NCBI RefSeq assembly: GCF_018406605.1
Contig: NZ_AP024545.1
Span: 930,001 to 994,000 of the forward strand
Direction: 5' to 3'
From: Noviluteimonas caseinilytica
Lineage (GTDB): Bacteria > Pseudomonadota > Gammaproteobacteria > Xanthomonadales > Xanthomonadaceae
Length of the DNA stretch: 64,000 nucleotides
In this document: positions 27,401-34,703 of the stretch, in pieces
Layout: each line of letters begins with the position of its first letter
Numbering within the stretch: the first letter of the stretch is position 1
The notes under the pieces: model-generated
What the model was told of the DNA's origin: nothing
Databases searched by the model: none
What the model saw: only the letters and a program-made list of their open reading frames with translations
Translations under genes and position numbers: made by a program

Positions 27401-27681
27401 CCGTCCTGCACGCGAGCGGCGATGTCGCCCCGAACGCGGTGGTGGTGAATGCGCCCGCAGGCTGGACCTGCGCGAAGTCGGCGGCGCCCGTCGGCTTCCA
27501 GGTCACCTGCACGCTGGACGGGGCGATGGGCAGCAACGGCGTCTGGACGGTGGATCTCGCCATCACCTCGCCGCAGCGGCCCGCCAACGACCTGCTCGAC
27601 CTGTCGGTCGACGTGACGTCGGCGTCGCCCGATCCGGTGACCGGCAACAACACGGCCACGAGCAGCACGCGCATCCGCTGA
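24469..27681 (+). CDS. Secreted ExeM/NucH-type extracellular endonuclease with lamin-tail and DUF11 regions
   Basis: 1070 aa. Signal peptide (LALAVGLCCGGMGAAHA, cleavage about residue 24), then a lamin-tail domain (VVISQVYGSGGNSGATLKSDFIELRN), an OB-fold segment (QRVEVQGVVTAKKFNNGFFLQ) and an endonuclease/exonuclease/phosphatase domain (about 470-800) with VEVENLRIL, VVVNHLRS, VLVGDFNAFEFNDGY and SDHDPVRVRV as catalytic motifs. Two DUF11-like beta repeats (about 810-1070) close the protein. It resembles ExeM of Shewanella and Vibrio Xds, nucleases that digest extracellular DNA, but has no visible sorting tail such as GlyGly-CTERM. A strong terminator follows. Confidence 0.9.
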   Translation: MKLHVRQLALAVGLCCGGMGAAHAQVVISQVYGSGGNSGATLKSDFIELRNNGATAVDLSTWSVQYASSVGTTWQRTNLTGSIAAGGYYLVKEADGAGGSTALPTPDATGTIAMSGTAGKVALVANQVTLSGACPLASAVDFVGYGSANCFEGTAPAPSVAAFGSDQRKNNGTTDTNNNAADFQGLAADPHNSGSAPPPPPDPATPMSIHDVQGNGLQSPVANQRVEVQGVVTAKKFNNGFFLQVEDANVDADPATSEGVFVFTSTAPTVNVGDRVKVTAKVQEYTPSTNLNQLSITEMIEPTVEVLTTGNAIPAPVVLDSALLNASALPGTLERLEGMRVSMAQAVVVGASDGSINEANATSTTDGVFYVTAPDVATPFREPGIGVLDTIAIPAGKTPPRFDTNQERLMVRSRGQVGALPIAVDDEATIGNLEGVLDYFDGTWALLPDANKVPVVAGGKVPTAVDDARYEEATIGGFNLLRFFDEVPDGNGAPTLTPAALDMRLGKTAWAICDYLKTPDILGVVEVENLRILQLLSARIDATCPSHAPHYVPYLVPGNDVGGINVGVLASTRDNGAGVPRVEVASVTQFGKDATFANPNGTTSLLNDRPPLVMRAIVHQDNGATWPVSVVVNHLRSLNGVDDSASGSSGWATEGARVRGKRAAQAAYTAGLIESMQSSNPGERIVLVGDFNAFEFNDGYVDVLGVVKGSPAPDAEVLTAVPSPLTTPLVDGSEFVPQPRERYSYVFEGNAQSLDHVLLNQALIADAMHVEVDHPRINADFGVDNFGDASTPVRVSDHDPVRVRVSLASFRSADVRMAMTAPATVLPGNTAHFDAQVDNAGPNAALNASVAFVLDGAWSPTMTVPAGWTCDAPLVDATTTTVLCRNADFASAASASFGMDVAVPVTMVAGSVHVAASVASSITDPANANNGASATVAIDGRADLRATVSGPVLGAKPNVVAHYPARIINAGPAAAWQPVLHASGDVAPNAVVVNAPAGWTCAKSAAPVGFQVTCTLDGAMGSNGVWTVDLAITSPQRPANDLLDLSVDVTSASPDPVTGNNTATSSTRIR

Positions 27682-27704
27682 TCCCGGCACGATGCAGCAC
27701 CACG

Positions 27705-27733
27705 GCGCGGCCCTCCGGGGCCGCGCTTTTTTT
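27705..27733 (+). terminator. Intrinsic terminator after the secreted nuclease gene
   Basis: 9-bp GC stem GCGCGGCCC/GGGCCGCGC (27705-27713 with 27718-27726), 4-nt TCCG loop, then seven T. It separates the nuclease from the dehydrogenase operon. Confidence 0.93.
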
Positions 27734-27789
27734 CGGCCGGCCGGCGGCGCCCCCGGCCGACGGCACGCGGCCTGAACACGCGCAGCGGT

Positions 27790-27795
27790 TATGAT
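27790..27795 (+). promoter_or_regulatory. Candidate -10 box of the 2-oxoacid dehydrogenase operon
   Basis: TATGAT fits the sigma-70 -10 consensus at five of six positions, with AT-rich bases in an otherwise GC-rich gap. Transcription would begin near 27802, about 25 bases before the ATG at 27827. No clear -35 is seen. It argues against the in-frame ATG at 27791, which would lie inside the promoter. Confidence 0.45.
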
Positions 27796-27826
27796 CCCGG
27801 GCTCCTGTCGCCGGGACGACGTCCGC

Positions 27827-28906
27827 ATGACCCTCGCCGCACAGTTCCAGATCGAATACCTGCAGTACCTCGGGCCGGACGGCAAAGCCGTCGCGGAACT
27901 CCCGCAGGCCTTCCGCGATGCGTCCGCGCTCGTGCCGCTGTTCAAGCAGATGCTGTACGTGCGCACCTTCGATGCGAAGGCCATCGCGCTGCAACGCACC
28001 GGCAAGCTCGGCACGTATGCCGCGTGCCTCGGGCACGAGGCCACGCACGTGGGCATCGGCGCCTCGATGCTGCCCGAAGACGTCTTCGCCCCCAGCTACC
28101 GCGAATACGGCGCGCAGTTCATGCGCGGCGTGAAGCCGCGCGAAGTCCTGATGTACTGGGGCGGCGACGAACGCGGCAACGATTTCTCCGGCCCGAAGCA
28201 CGACTATCCGTGGTGCGTGCCGATCGCCACGCAGTGCCTGCATGCCGCGGGCGCGGCGCTCGCGTTCAAGCTGCGCGGCGAGAAGCGCGTGGCCGTGACG
28301 TGCTGCGGCGACGGTGGCAGTTCGAAGACGGATACGTACGCGGCGATCAACTCCGCCGGTGCGTACACGCTGCCGTTCATCCAATGCATCATCAACAACG
28401 GCTGGGCGATCTCGGTGCCGCGCAAGTCGCAGACCGGCGCGCAGACGCTCGCGCAGAAGGGCATCGCCGGCGGGCTGTTCTGCCTGCAGGTGGACGGCAA
28501 CGACCTCATCGCCGTGCTCGAAGGCATGCGTCGCGCGATCACCCGCGCGCGCAACGGCGAAGGCGGCAGCTGCATCGAGTTCATGACCTATCGCCTGCAC
28601 GACCACACCACCGCCGACGACGCGCGCCGCTACCGCGGCGAAGACGAAGTCAAGGCGGCCTGGGCGCGCGAACCGCACGTGCGCCTGCGCAACTACCTCA
28701 CCGCCGCCGGCGCGTGGACCGAAGCGCAGGAAACGGCGTGGATCGAGGAGTGCGGCAAGCTGGTGGACATCGAAATCAACGCGTACCTGGAAAGCAAGGT
28801 GCAGCCGGTGGCGGCGATGTTCGATTTCCTCTATGGGGATCCGCCGCCGGACCTGCTCGCGCAGCGCGAACAGGCCATTGCGTGGGAGGGTCGCGGTCAT
28901 GGCTGA
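27827..28906 (+). CDS. pdhA: 2-oxoacid dehydrogenase E1 component, alpha subunit (pyruvate or branched-chain)
   Basis: 359 aa thiamine-diphosphate enzyme. The ThDP motif is GDGGSSKTDTYAAINSAGAY with the following IINNGWAISVP; the phosphorylation-loop region reads YRLHDHTTADDARRYRGEDE. Pairs with the beta subunit to oxidatively decarboxylate a 2-oxoacid onto the E2 lipoyl arm. Sequence alone does not separate pyruvate from branched-chain substrates; the similarity I recall is to Gram-positive-type PDH E1 alpha, so pdhA is tentative. The operon has no E3. Start ATG 27827 is 25 bp after the candidate promoter start point. Confidence 0.82.
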   Translation: MTLAAQFQIEYLQYLGPDGKAVAELPQAFRDASALVPLFKQMLYVRTFDAKAIALQRTGKLGTYAACLGHEATHVGIGASMLPEDVFAPSYREYGAQFMRGVKPREVLMYWGGDERGNDFSGPKHDYPWCVPIATQCLHAAGAALAFKLRGEKRVAVTCCGDGGSSKTDTYAAINSAGAYTLPFIQCIINNGWAISVPRKSQTGAQTLAQKGIAGGLFCLQVDGNDLIAVLEGMRRAITRARNGEGGSCIEFMTYRLHDHTTADDARRYRGEDEVKAAWAREPHVRLRNYLTAAGAWTEAQETAWIEECGKLVDIEINAYLESKVQPVAAMFDFLYGDPPPDLLAQREQAIAWEGRGHG

Positions 28907-29906
28907 GGCAGCAACCGAGAAGCAGGCTCCCGCGATCACCCTGATCGAAGCGATCACCCAGGCGCTCGCGTACGAGATGCGCAACGACGAGACCGTCGTG
29001 GTGCTGGGCGAAGACGTCGGCGTCAACGGCGGCGTGTTCCGCGCCACCGCCGGCCTGCAGGCCACGTTCGGATCCGAGCGCGTGCTCGACACGCCGCTGG
29101 ACGAAACCACGATCGCCGGCCTCACGGTCGGCCTCGCATCGCAGGGCATGAAGCCCGTCGCCGAAGCGCAGTTCGACGGCTTCGTGTATCCGATGGTCGA
29201 CCACATCATCTGCCACGCCGCGCGCTTCCGTTACCGCACGCGCGGGCGGCTGACGTGCCCGATGGTCCTGCGCGTGCCGTGGGGCGGTGGCATCCGCGCG
29301 CCGGAACACCATTCCGAAGCGAACGAATCCATCTTCACCAACGTGCCCGGGTTGCGCGTCGTGCTGCCGTCTTCGCCAGCGCGTGCGTACGGCCTGTTGC
29401 TCGCTGCGATCCGCGATCCGGATCCGGTGATCTTCATGGAACCCAAGCGCATCTATCGCCAGTACAAGGAACTCGTGCCCGACGACGGCGAAGCGCTGCC
29501 GCTGGACGTGTGCTACGTGCTGCGCGACGGTACCGACGTCACCTTGGTCACGTGGGGCGCGCAGGTGAAGGAATGCCTGGAAGCCGCCGAGGCGCTCGAG
29601 AAGGACGGCATCAGCGCCGAAGTGATCGACGTCGCCACGCTGCGTCCGCTGGACTTCGTGACCATCGCCGAATCGGTGAGCAAGACCGGCCGCTGCGTGA
29701 TCGTGCACGAGGCCCCGAAGACCGCGGGCTTCGGCGCGGAGATCGCCGCGCGCCTGGCCGAGGAGTCGATGTTCGACCTCGTCGCGCCGGTCGAACGCGT
29801 CACCGGTTACGACACGCACATCCCGCTGTTCCGCCTGGAGATGAAGTACCTGCCGAGCGTGGACAAGATCGTGGCCGCCGCCAAGCGCGCGGTTTCGCAC
29901 AGCTAA
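28899..29906 (+). CDS. 2-oxoacid dehydrogenase E1 component, beta subunit
   Basis: 335 aa transketolase-like pyrimidine-binding subunit, partner of the upstream alpha chain. Landmarks: LGEDVGVNGGVFRAT, ERVLDTPLDETTIAGLTVGLA with the ThDP-contacting Glu, and the C-terminal LRPLDFVTIAESVSKTGR with VHEAPKTAGFGAEIAA. Start ATG 28899 has an excellent GGGAGGG ribosome site and overlaps the alpha gene by 8 bp. E2 follows 10 bp after its stop. Confidence 0.9.
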   Translation: MAEAATEKQAPAITLIEAITQALAYEMRNDETVVVLGEDVGVNGGVFRATAGLQATFGSERVLDTPLDETTIAGLTVGLASQGMKPVAEAQFDGFVYPMVDHIICHAARFRYRTRGRLTCPMVLRVPWGGGIRAPEHHSEANESIFTNVPGLRVVLPSSPARAYGLLLAAIRDPDPVIFMEPKRIYRQYKELVPDDGEALPLDVCYVLRDGTDVTLVTWGAQVKECLEAAEALEKDGISAEVIDVATLRPLDFVTIAESVSKTGRCVIVHEAPKTAGFGAEIAARLAEESMFDLVAPVERVTGYDTHIPLFRLEMKYLPSVDKIVAAAKRAVSHS

Positions 29907-29916
29907 GGACATCCGC

Positions 29917-31329
29917 ATGGCGACGAAACAATTCCTGCTGCCCGACCTCGGCGAAGGCCTGCCCGACGCGACCGTCGTGGAGTGGTACGTCAAGGTCGGC
30001 GACACGATCAAGCTCGACGACAACCTGGTGTCGATGGAAACGGCGAAGGCCGTGGTCGACGTGCCCTCGCCCGTGTCGGGCAAGGTGCTGAAGGTCGGCG
30101 GCGGCGCGGGCGATGTCATCGTCACCGGCACGCTGCTCGCCGAGTTCGAGATCGATCCGTCGATGCCGCAGCGCGCCGAAGGCCAGGACACCGGCCACCA
30201 CCACGGGCCGCCGAAGGGCGCCGGTGCGCACGTGGATGGCGGCGACAAGGTCGTGGCCTCGGACGAAGGCGGCGTGATCAGCGAAGGCGGCACGGCGGAA
30301 GCGCCGAAGACCGAGAAGGCCGAAGCGCGCCAGGACAGCGGCACGGTGGTCGGCGCGATGCAGTCGTCCGATGCTGTGCGCAGCGAATCCGCGGTCGCGG
30401 TCGGTGGCGTCAAGGCGTTGCCGGCGGTGCGTGCGCTGGCGCGCAAGCTCGGCGTGGATATCGCGCGCGTGCGGGCGACCGGGCCGGATGGCGTGGTGAC
30501 GAATGCAGACGTGAAGAATGCGGCGGCGGATCCGTCGACGTTGCAGCAAGCCGCGAGTGCGGCGGGCGTGCGTCGCGACGTTGCCCCCTCCGGCGCTGTC
30601 GCGCCGACTCCCCCCGCCGGGGGGAGTGTTCGCAGCACCGTGTCCATGGCCGGCAAGCCCATGCGCACGCAACCGCCGGGCGTGCAGGCCACGGGCCAGC
30701 CGGAACAACTCAAGGGCGTGCGCCGCAACATGGCGCGCGTGATGGCCGACGCGCATGCGAAGGTCGTGCCGACCACGCTCAGCGACGACGCCGACATCCA
30801 CGCCTGGGTGCCGGGCAACGACATCACCGGGCGCCTCGTGCGCGCGATCGTCGCCGGCGCGAAGGCCGTGCCCGCGCTCAACGCGTGGTTCGATGGCGAG
30901 AATTTGACCCGCACGCTGCACCCGCACGTGGACATCGGCATCGCGGTCGACACCGACGACGGCTTGTTCGTGCCCGCGCTGCGCAACGCCGACATGCTCG
31001 ATGCGCGCGGCGTGCGCGAAGCCGTCAATCGATTGCGCACGCAGGTCGAGGATCGTTCGATCCCGATGTCGGAGCTCAGCGGCTACACGATCTCGCTGTC
31101 GAACTTCGGCATGTTCGCCGGCCGCTACGCGACGCCGGTGATCGTGCCGCCGTGCGTGGCGATCGTCGCCGCCGGCAAGGGCCGCCACCAGATGACGCCG
31201 GTGATGGGCGGGTTCGAATCGCATCGCGTCATCCCGCTGTCGGTCACCTTCGACCACCGCGCCTGCACGGGCGGCGAAGCGGCGCGCTTCCTCAAGGCGA
31301 TGCTCGACGACCTGGCGAAGTCGCACTGA
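29917..31329 (+). CDS. 2-oxoacid dehydrogenase E2 component (dihydrolipoamide acyltransferase)
   Basis: 470 aa. One lipoyl domain (about 5-80) with the modified lysine in SMETAKAVVDVPSPVSG, an Ala/Gly/Glu-rich linker, a peripheral-subunit-binding domain (about 165-200, LPAVRALARKLGVDIARVRATG), a second linker and the catalytic core (about 260-470). The core motif reads DHRACTGGEAARFL, so the usual HxxxDG has Thr in place of Asp. The second linker encodes two palindromes (30592-30627). E3 must come from elsewhere. Confidence 0.9.
   Translation: MATKQFLLPDLGEGLPDATVVEWYVKVGDTIKLDDNLVSMETAKAVVDVPSPVSGKVLKVGGGAGDVIVTGTLLAEFEIDPSMPQRAEGQDTGHHHGPPKGAGAHVDGGDKVVASDEGGVISEGGTAEAPKTEKAEARQDSGTVVGAMQSSDAVRSESAVAVGGVKALPAVRALARKLGVDIARVRATGPDGVVTNADVKNAAADPSTLQQAASAAGVRRDVAPSGAVAPTPPAGGSVRSTVSMAGKPMRTQPPGVQATGQPEQLKGVRRNMARVMADAHAKVVPTTLSDDADIHAWVPGNDITGRLVRAIVAGAKAVPALNAWFDGENLTRTLHPHVDIGIAVDTDDGLFVPALRNADMLDARGVREAVNRLRTQVEDRSIPMSELSGYTISLSNFGMFAGRYATPVIVPPCVAIVAAGKGRHQMTPVMGGFESHRVIPLSVTFDHRACTGGEAARFLKAMLDDLAKSH
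30592..30627. repeat. Two adjacent palindromes inside the E2 linker
   Basis: GGCGC/GCGCC (30592-30596 with 30601-30605) and ACTCCCCCC/GGGGGGAGT (30607-30615 with 30619-30627). In frame they encode a Pro/Ala/Gly-rich stretch of the flexible linker. The pattern resembles dispersed intergenic palindromes; a copy may have inserted in frame where extra linker is harmless. Confidence 0.5.
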
Positions 31330-31349
31330 CCTGACGCAAGGAGTTGGCG

Positions 31350-31730
31350 ATGGCGCACCGCAGCCGGTTGGCGGGTTTCATCATCGATTGCCAGGTGGAC
31401 GACCTCGGGGTCGCCACCGACTTCTGGAGCAAGGCCCTCGGCCTGCACGTCGGCGAGCACTACGTCGACGGCGCGGCCGAGTACGCCGCGTTCACCGGCA
31501 CGCCGGCCGACCTGCACGTCGAAGTGCAGAAAGTCGAACACCCCTCGCGCGTGCACCTGGACATCGAAGCGGACGACCAGGACGCCGAAGCCGCGCGCCT
31601 GGAAGCACTCGGCGCAAAGCGCATCGGCTGGGTGAAGCGCTGGTGGGTGATGGAAGCGCCGACGGGGCAGCGGTTCTGCGTGGTGAAGATGCGCGAACCC
31701 GGGAAAGGCGTTAAGCCCAACGACTGGTGA
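31350..31730 (+). CDS. VOC family (glyoxalase-like) protein
   Basis: 126 aa. VOC landmarks are FIIDCQVDDLGVATDFWSKALGLHVG at the start, RVHLDIEADDQDAEAARLEALGAKRI in the middle and FCVVKMREPG at the end. Closest in pattern to the glyoxalase-like domain group with unknown substrates. ATG 31350 is chosen because AAGGAG (31338-31343) sits six bases before it; an in-frame TTG at 31344 is less likely. It follows the E2 gene by 20 bp and could be part of that transcript. Confidence 0.84.
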   Translation: MAHRSRLAGFIIDCQVDDLGVATDFWSKALGLHVGEHYVDGAAEYAAFTGTPADLHVEVQKVEHPSRVHLDIEADDQDAEAARLEALGAKRIGWVKRWWVMEAPTGQRFCVVKMREPGKGVKPNDW

Positions 31731-31731
31731 A

Positions 31732-32823
31732 TTAGCGCGGCGTGTCGTCTGCGACGACGCGATTGCGACCCATCGCCTTCGCGCGATACAGCGCCTGGTC
31801 GGCACGTTCGAACACCGCTTCGGGCGTTTCGCCACCGGGCCCGCCATCGGCGATGCCCACCGACACCGTGATCATCGCGCCGATCTCCAGGGCTTCGACT
31901 TGCCGGCGGATGCGTTCGGCGATTTCCGCGCCGCCGTCCAGGCGCGTGTCGGGCAGCACGATGAGGAATTCTTCGCCGCCGTAGCGCACCGCGATGTCGG
32001 TGCCGCGGATCGCACGCGTGATCGCATCGGCCACCGCGCACAGCGCGCGATCGCCGAACAGGTGGCCCTGGCGATCGTTGATCTGCTTGAAGTGGTCGAT
32101 GTCCAGCAACGCGAGCACGTATCGCGTGGTGTCCAGCGCACCGCGCGCCTTCGCCTGCGCGCGCAGCCGCGTCATGCCGGCGCGGTTGAGCAGGCCGGTG
32201 AGCGCATCGTGCGTAGCGGTGTATTCGAGGTCGTCGTGGCGGCGCTGCAGGGCGTCGCGCGCGTGTTCGGCATCGCGCGCTTCGGCGTCGCGCGCGGACA
32301 GCAGGCGGCCCTGTTCGAGGAGATAGCGGCGCAGTTCGAGCAGGTGCTGCGTCTGGCGCGTGAGCAGGCGCAGCCCTTCGAGCTGCGCGGGCGTGAGCGT
32401 GCGCGGTTCGACATCGCCCACGCTCACCACGCCGAGTGCGTGGCCTTCGGGGCTGAGCAGCGGCACGCCGGCATAGAAGCGCGGGCGCTGGCCACCGAGG
32501 CGGCGGCGCTGCGCGTAACCCGGATGCAGCGCGAGGTCGTGCACGACCAGGGTTTCGTCCGGTGCATCGATCGCATGCCCGCACAACGAGCGCGAACGCA
32601 CGAGCTGCGGCTGGTCGATGCCCAGGCGCGCCTTGAACCACAGGCGGTCGTGGTCGATCAGCGAGATCGCCGCGGCGGGCGTGTTGCACAACGTGGCCGC
32701 GAGCCGCGCGATGTCGTCGAACGCCTGTTCGGGCGCGGTGTCGACAATCGCATAGCGATCCAGCGCGGCCTGGCGCTCGGCTTCGCGCGCATCGAACAGC
32801 AATGACGAAGGGACAGCGGACAT
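31732..32823 (-). CDS. GAF-GGDEF diguanylate cyclase
   Basis: 363 aa, no membrane segment. A GAF domain (about 22-170) contains FKARLGIDQPQLVRSRSLCGHAI and FYAGVPLLSPEGHALGVVSV, the subtype common in cytosolic GAF-GGDEF proteins. The GGDEF domain (about 200-360) has the intact active motif GGEEF at 282-286 and an inhibitory-site RGTD at 273-276. Both point to an active, product-inhibited c-di-GMP synthase. It converges on the VOC gene with a 1-bp gap. Confidence 0.92.
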   Translation of the reverse strand: MSAVPSSLLFDAREAERQAALDRYAIVDTAPEQAFDDIARLAATLCNTPAAAISLIDHDRLWFKARLGIDQPQLVRSRSLCGHAIDAPDETLVVHDLALHPGYAQRRRLGGQRPRFYAGVPLLSPEGHALGVVSVGDVEPRTLTPAQLEGLRLLTRQTQHLLELRRYLLEQGRLLSARDAEARDAEHARDALQRRHDDLEYTATHDALTGLLNRAGMTRLRAQAKARGALDTTRYVLALLDIDHFKQINDRQGHLFGDRALCAVADAITRAIRGTDIAVRYGGEEFLIVLPDTRLDGGAEIAERIRRQVEALEIGAMITVSVGIADGGPGGETPEAVFERADQALYRAKAMGRNRVVADDTPR

Positions 32824-32917
32824 GGGGTGCGGCGGGGGCCGCGCTCGGGCTCGATGGATGCAGGGGGACGGGGCCGGCATCCTGCCGAGGCGGGGCGAAT
32901 GCCCGCGGACGGCGATT

Positions 32918-33265
32918 CTACCGTCGGGGCCCGTGACGAACGCCCATGCGCGGGTCCCGTTGACCCGCCAGCAAACGATGGCGCACCCAGACTGCGATGC
33001 CCAGCACACTCAGGAAGGCCCCGTAGGAGACCGAGGTGCCGACGATCTGCTGCCACATGCGGCCATAGCCGCGGTCGGCCCAGCCCTGCCCCCAGTGCAG
33101 GACCAGCACGAACACGACGACGGCGAGCACGAGCGCGCCGATGTCGAAGCCGCGACGCCACGACGGACGCGGCTGGCGCGGATAGAGCCAGTACAGCACG
33201 CCGAGGATGAGAAACCACGGGGCGAACAGAAGCGCCGCCAGGTTTCCTTCGACGAACGGCGACAT
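32918..33265 (-). CDS. Small inner-membrane protein, three helices
   Basis: 115 aa with hydrophobic segments at about 8-28 (LLFAPWFLILGVLYWLY), 42-62 (ALVLAVVVFVLVLHW) and 76-96 (VSYGAFLSVLGIAVWV) and a basic C-terminal tail. Its ATG overlaps the trpS stop as TGATG, so it is translationally coupled to trpS. No family function recognised; similar small proteins follow trpS in related genomes, to my recollection. Confidence 0.72.
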   Translation of the reverse strand: MSPFVEGNLAALLFAPWFLILGVLYWLYPRQPRPSWRRGFDIGALVLAVVVFVLVLHWGQGWADRGYGRMWQQIVGTSVSYGAFLSVLGIAVWVRHRLLAGQRDPRMGVRHGPRR

Positions 33266-34596
33266 CACGCGTCCTGCGGGGCGAACGCGGCCATCGCTTC
33301 GATGAGGTCCGCCGGCACGACGCCTTCCGCCACGTGGCCGAGCACGCGCTCGCCGAGGTGGACCTGCCCGCCGTCGAAACGCAGCGACGCACCGGCATCC
33401 TGTTTCGCGGCGGCGACGAGTTGTCCCGCGTCGCGCGCGGAGGCGTGGCCGTCGCTTTTCAGGAGCACGCGATCGCCGGACACGAGCTTGAAGAAGAACT
33501 GTCCGTCCGCTTCGCGATATTGCTTGAACGTCGGTGCCACGCGCTTCTCGACGGTGCTGGCTGCTGCCTCGGCGCGCTTGGACAGATCGCGCAGGCCCAC
33601 GGCTTCGCGCAACTGCGCCAGCAACGGCGTCGCATGCGCCGCGCGCAGGCGTTGCGCGCCGTCGCGCAGCAGCGCCTCGATGTGCGCCGGGTTGGCCATC
33701 AGGCCGTCGTAGCGTTCGCGCATCGGCGCGACTTCCTGGTCGATGCGTTCGAACACCATCGCCTTCGCATCGCCCCACGCGATGCCGTCGGCGTAGGCCT
33801 GGCGCATCGCGTCCACTTCGCTCGCCGAGGCGAACGCCTGGTACAACTGGAACAACGCCGACTCCTGCGTGTCCTTCTTTTCGCCCGGCGCGCGCGAGTC
33901 GGTCTTGATCGCGAAGATCAGTTTCTTCAGCTGCTCGCGCGGCGCGAACAACGGGATGGTGTTGTCGTAGCTCTTGCTCATCTTGCGGCCGTCGAGGCCG
34001 GGCAACGTGGCCACGTGCTCCTCGACCGCCGCTTCGGGCAGCGTGAAGTGCTCGCCGTACAGATGGTTGAAGCGCTGGCCGAAATCGCGCGCCATCTCGA
34101 TGTGCTGCACCTGGTCGCGGCCCACCGGCACGCGGTGCGCGTTGAACAGCAGGATGTCGGCCGCCATCAGCACGGGATACATGAAGAGGCCGGCGGTGAT
34201 GCCGGCATCGTCGTCGAGTTGTTCGACGCGATTGCGATCCACCGCCGCCTTGTACGCATGCGCGCGGTTGAGCAGGCCCTTGCCCGCCACGCACGTGAGC
34301 AGCCAGGTGAGCTCGGGGATCTCGGGGATGTCGCTCTGGCGGTAGAACCAGACCTTGTCCGGCTCCAGCCCGCACGCGAGCCACGCCGCGGCGATTTCCA
34401 GCGTGGAGCGCTGCACGCGCGCCGGTTCCTGCACCTTGATCAGCGCGTGGTAGTCGGCGAGGAAGAAGAAGCTCTCCACGTCGTCGACGCGGCTGGCCTC
34501 CACCGCTGGGCGGATGGCGCCGACGTAGTTGCCGAGGTGCGGCGTGCCGGACGTGGTGATGCCGGTCAGGACGCGGACGCGGGTCTTGGGGCTCAT
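33265..34596 (-). CDS. trpS: Tryptophan--tRNA ligase
   Basis: 443 aa class I synthetase. Signature 1 is the HIGH variant TPHLGNYVGAIRPAV, signature 2 is GRKMSKSYDN. Specific blocks include ADYHALIKV, GLFMYPVLMAADILLFN and PVGRDQVQHIEMARDF. The body ends about residue 330; the C-terminal ~100 residues (VAPTFKQYREADGQFFFKLVSG and after) are an extra domain seen in long TrpRS forms, absent from the ~335-residue E. coli enzyme. Start ATG 34596. Confidence 0.95.
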   Translation of the reverse strand: MSPKTRVRVLTGITTSGTPHLGNYVGAIRPAVEASRVDDVESFFFLADYHALIKVQEPARVQRSTLEIAAAWLACGLEPDKVWFYRQSDIPEIPELTWLLTCVAGKGLLNRAHAYKAAVDRNRVEQLDDDAGITAGLFMYPVLMAADILLFNAHRVPVGRDQVQHIEMARDFGQRFNHLYGEHFTLPEAAVEEHVATLPGLDGRKMSKSYDNTIPLFAPREQLKKLIFAIKTDSRAPGEKKDTQESALFQLYQAFASASEVDAMRQAYADGIAWGDAKAMVFERIDQEVAPMRERYDGLMANPAHIEALLRDGAQRLRAAHATPLLAQLREAVGLRDLSKRAEAAASTVEKRVAPTFKQYREADGQFFFKLVSGDRVLLKSDGHASARDAGQLVAAAKQDAGASLRFDGGQVHLGERVLGHVAEGVVPADLIEAMAAFAPQDA

Positions 34597-34703
34597 TCGC
34601 GGGAGGCGTGGAAACAGGCGGGCCAGTGTACCCGCGACGCGCGGCAACCCCGCGCGCGGGGCCCGGGCGTTGCACGTCTGCCCACCCACATCGGAGCCCG
34701 ACC

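Noticed and set aside
27791..27826. Upstream ATG for the E1 alpha gene
   Set aside because: It overlaps the likely -10 box and lacks a ribosome site; the N-terminus beginning MTLAAQFQIEYL fits the family.
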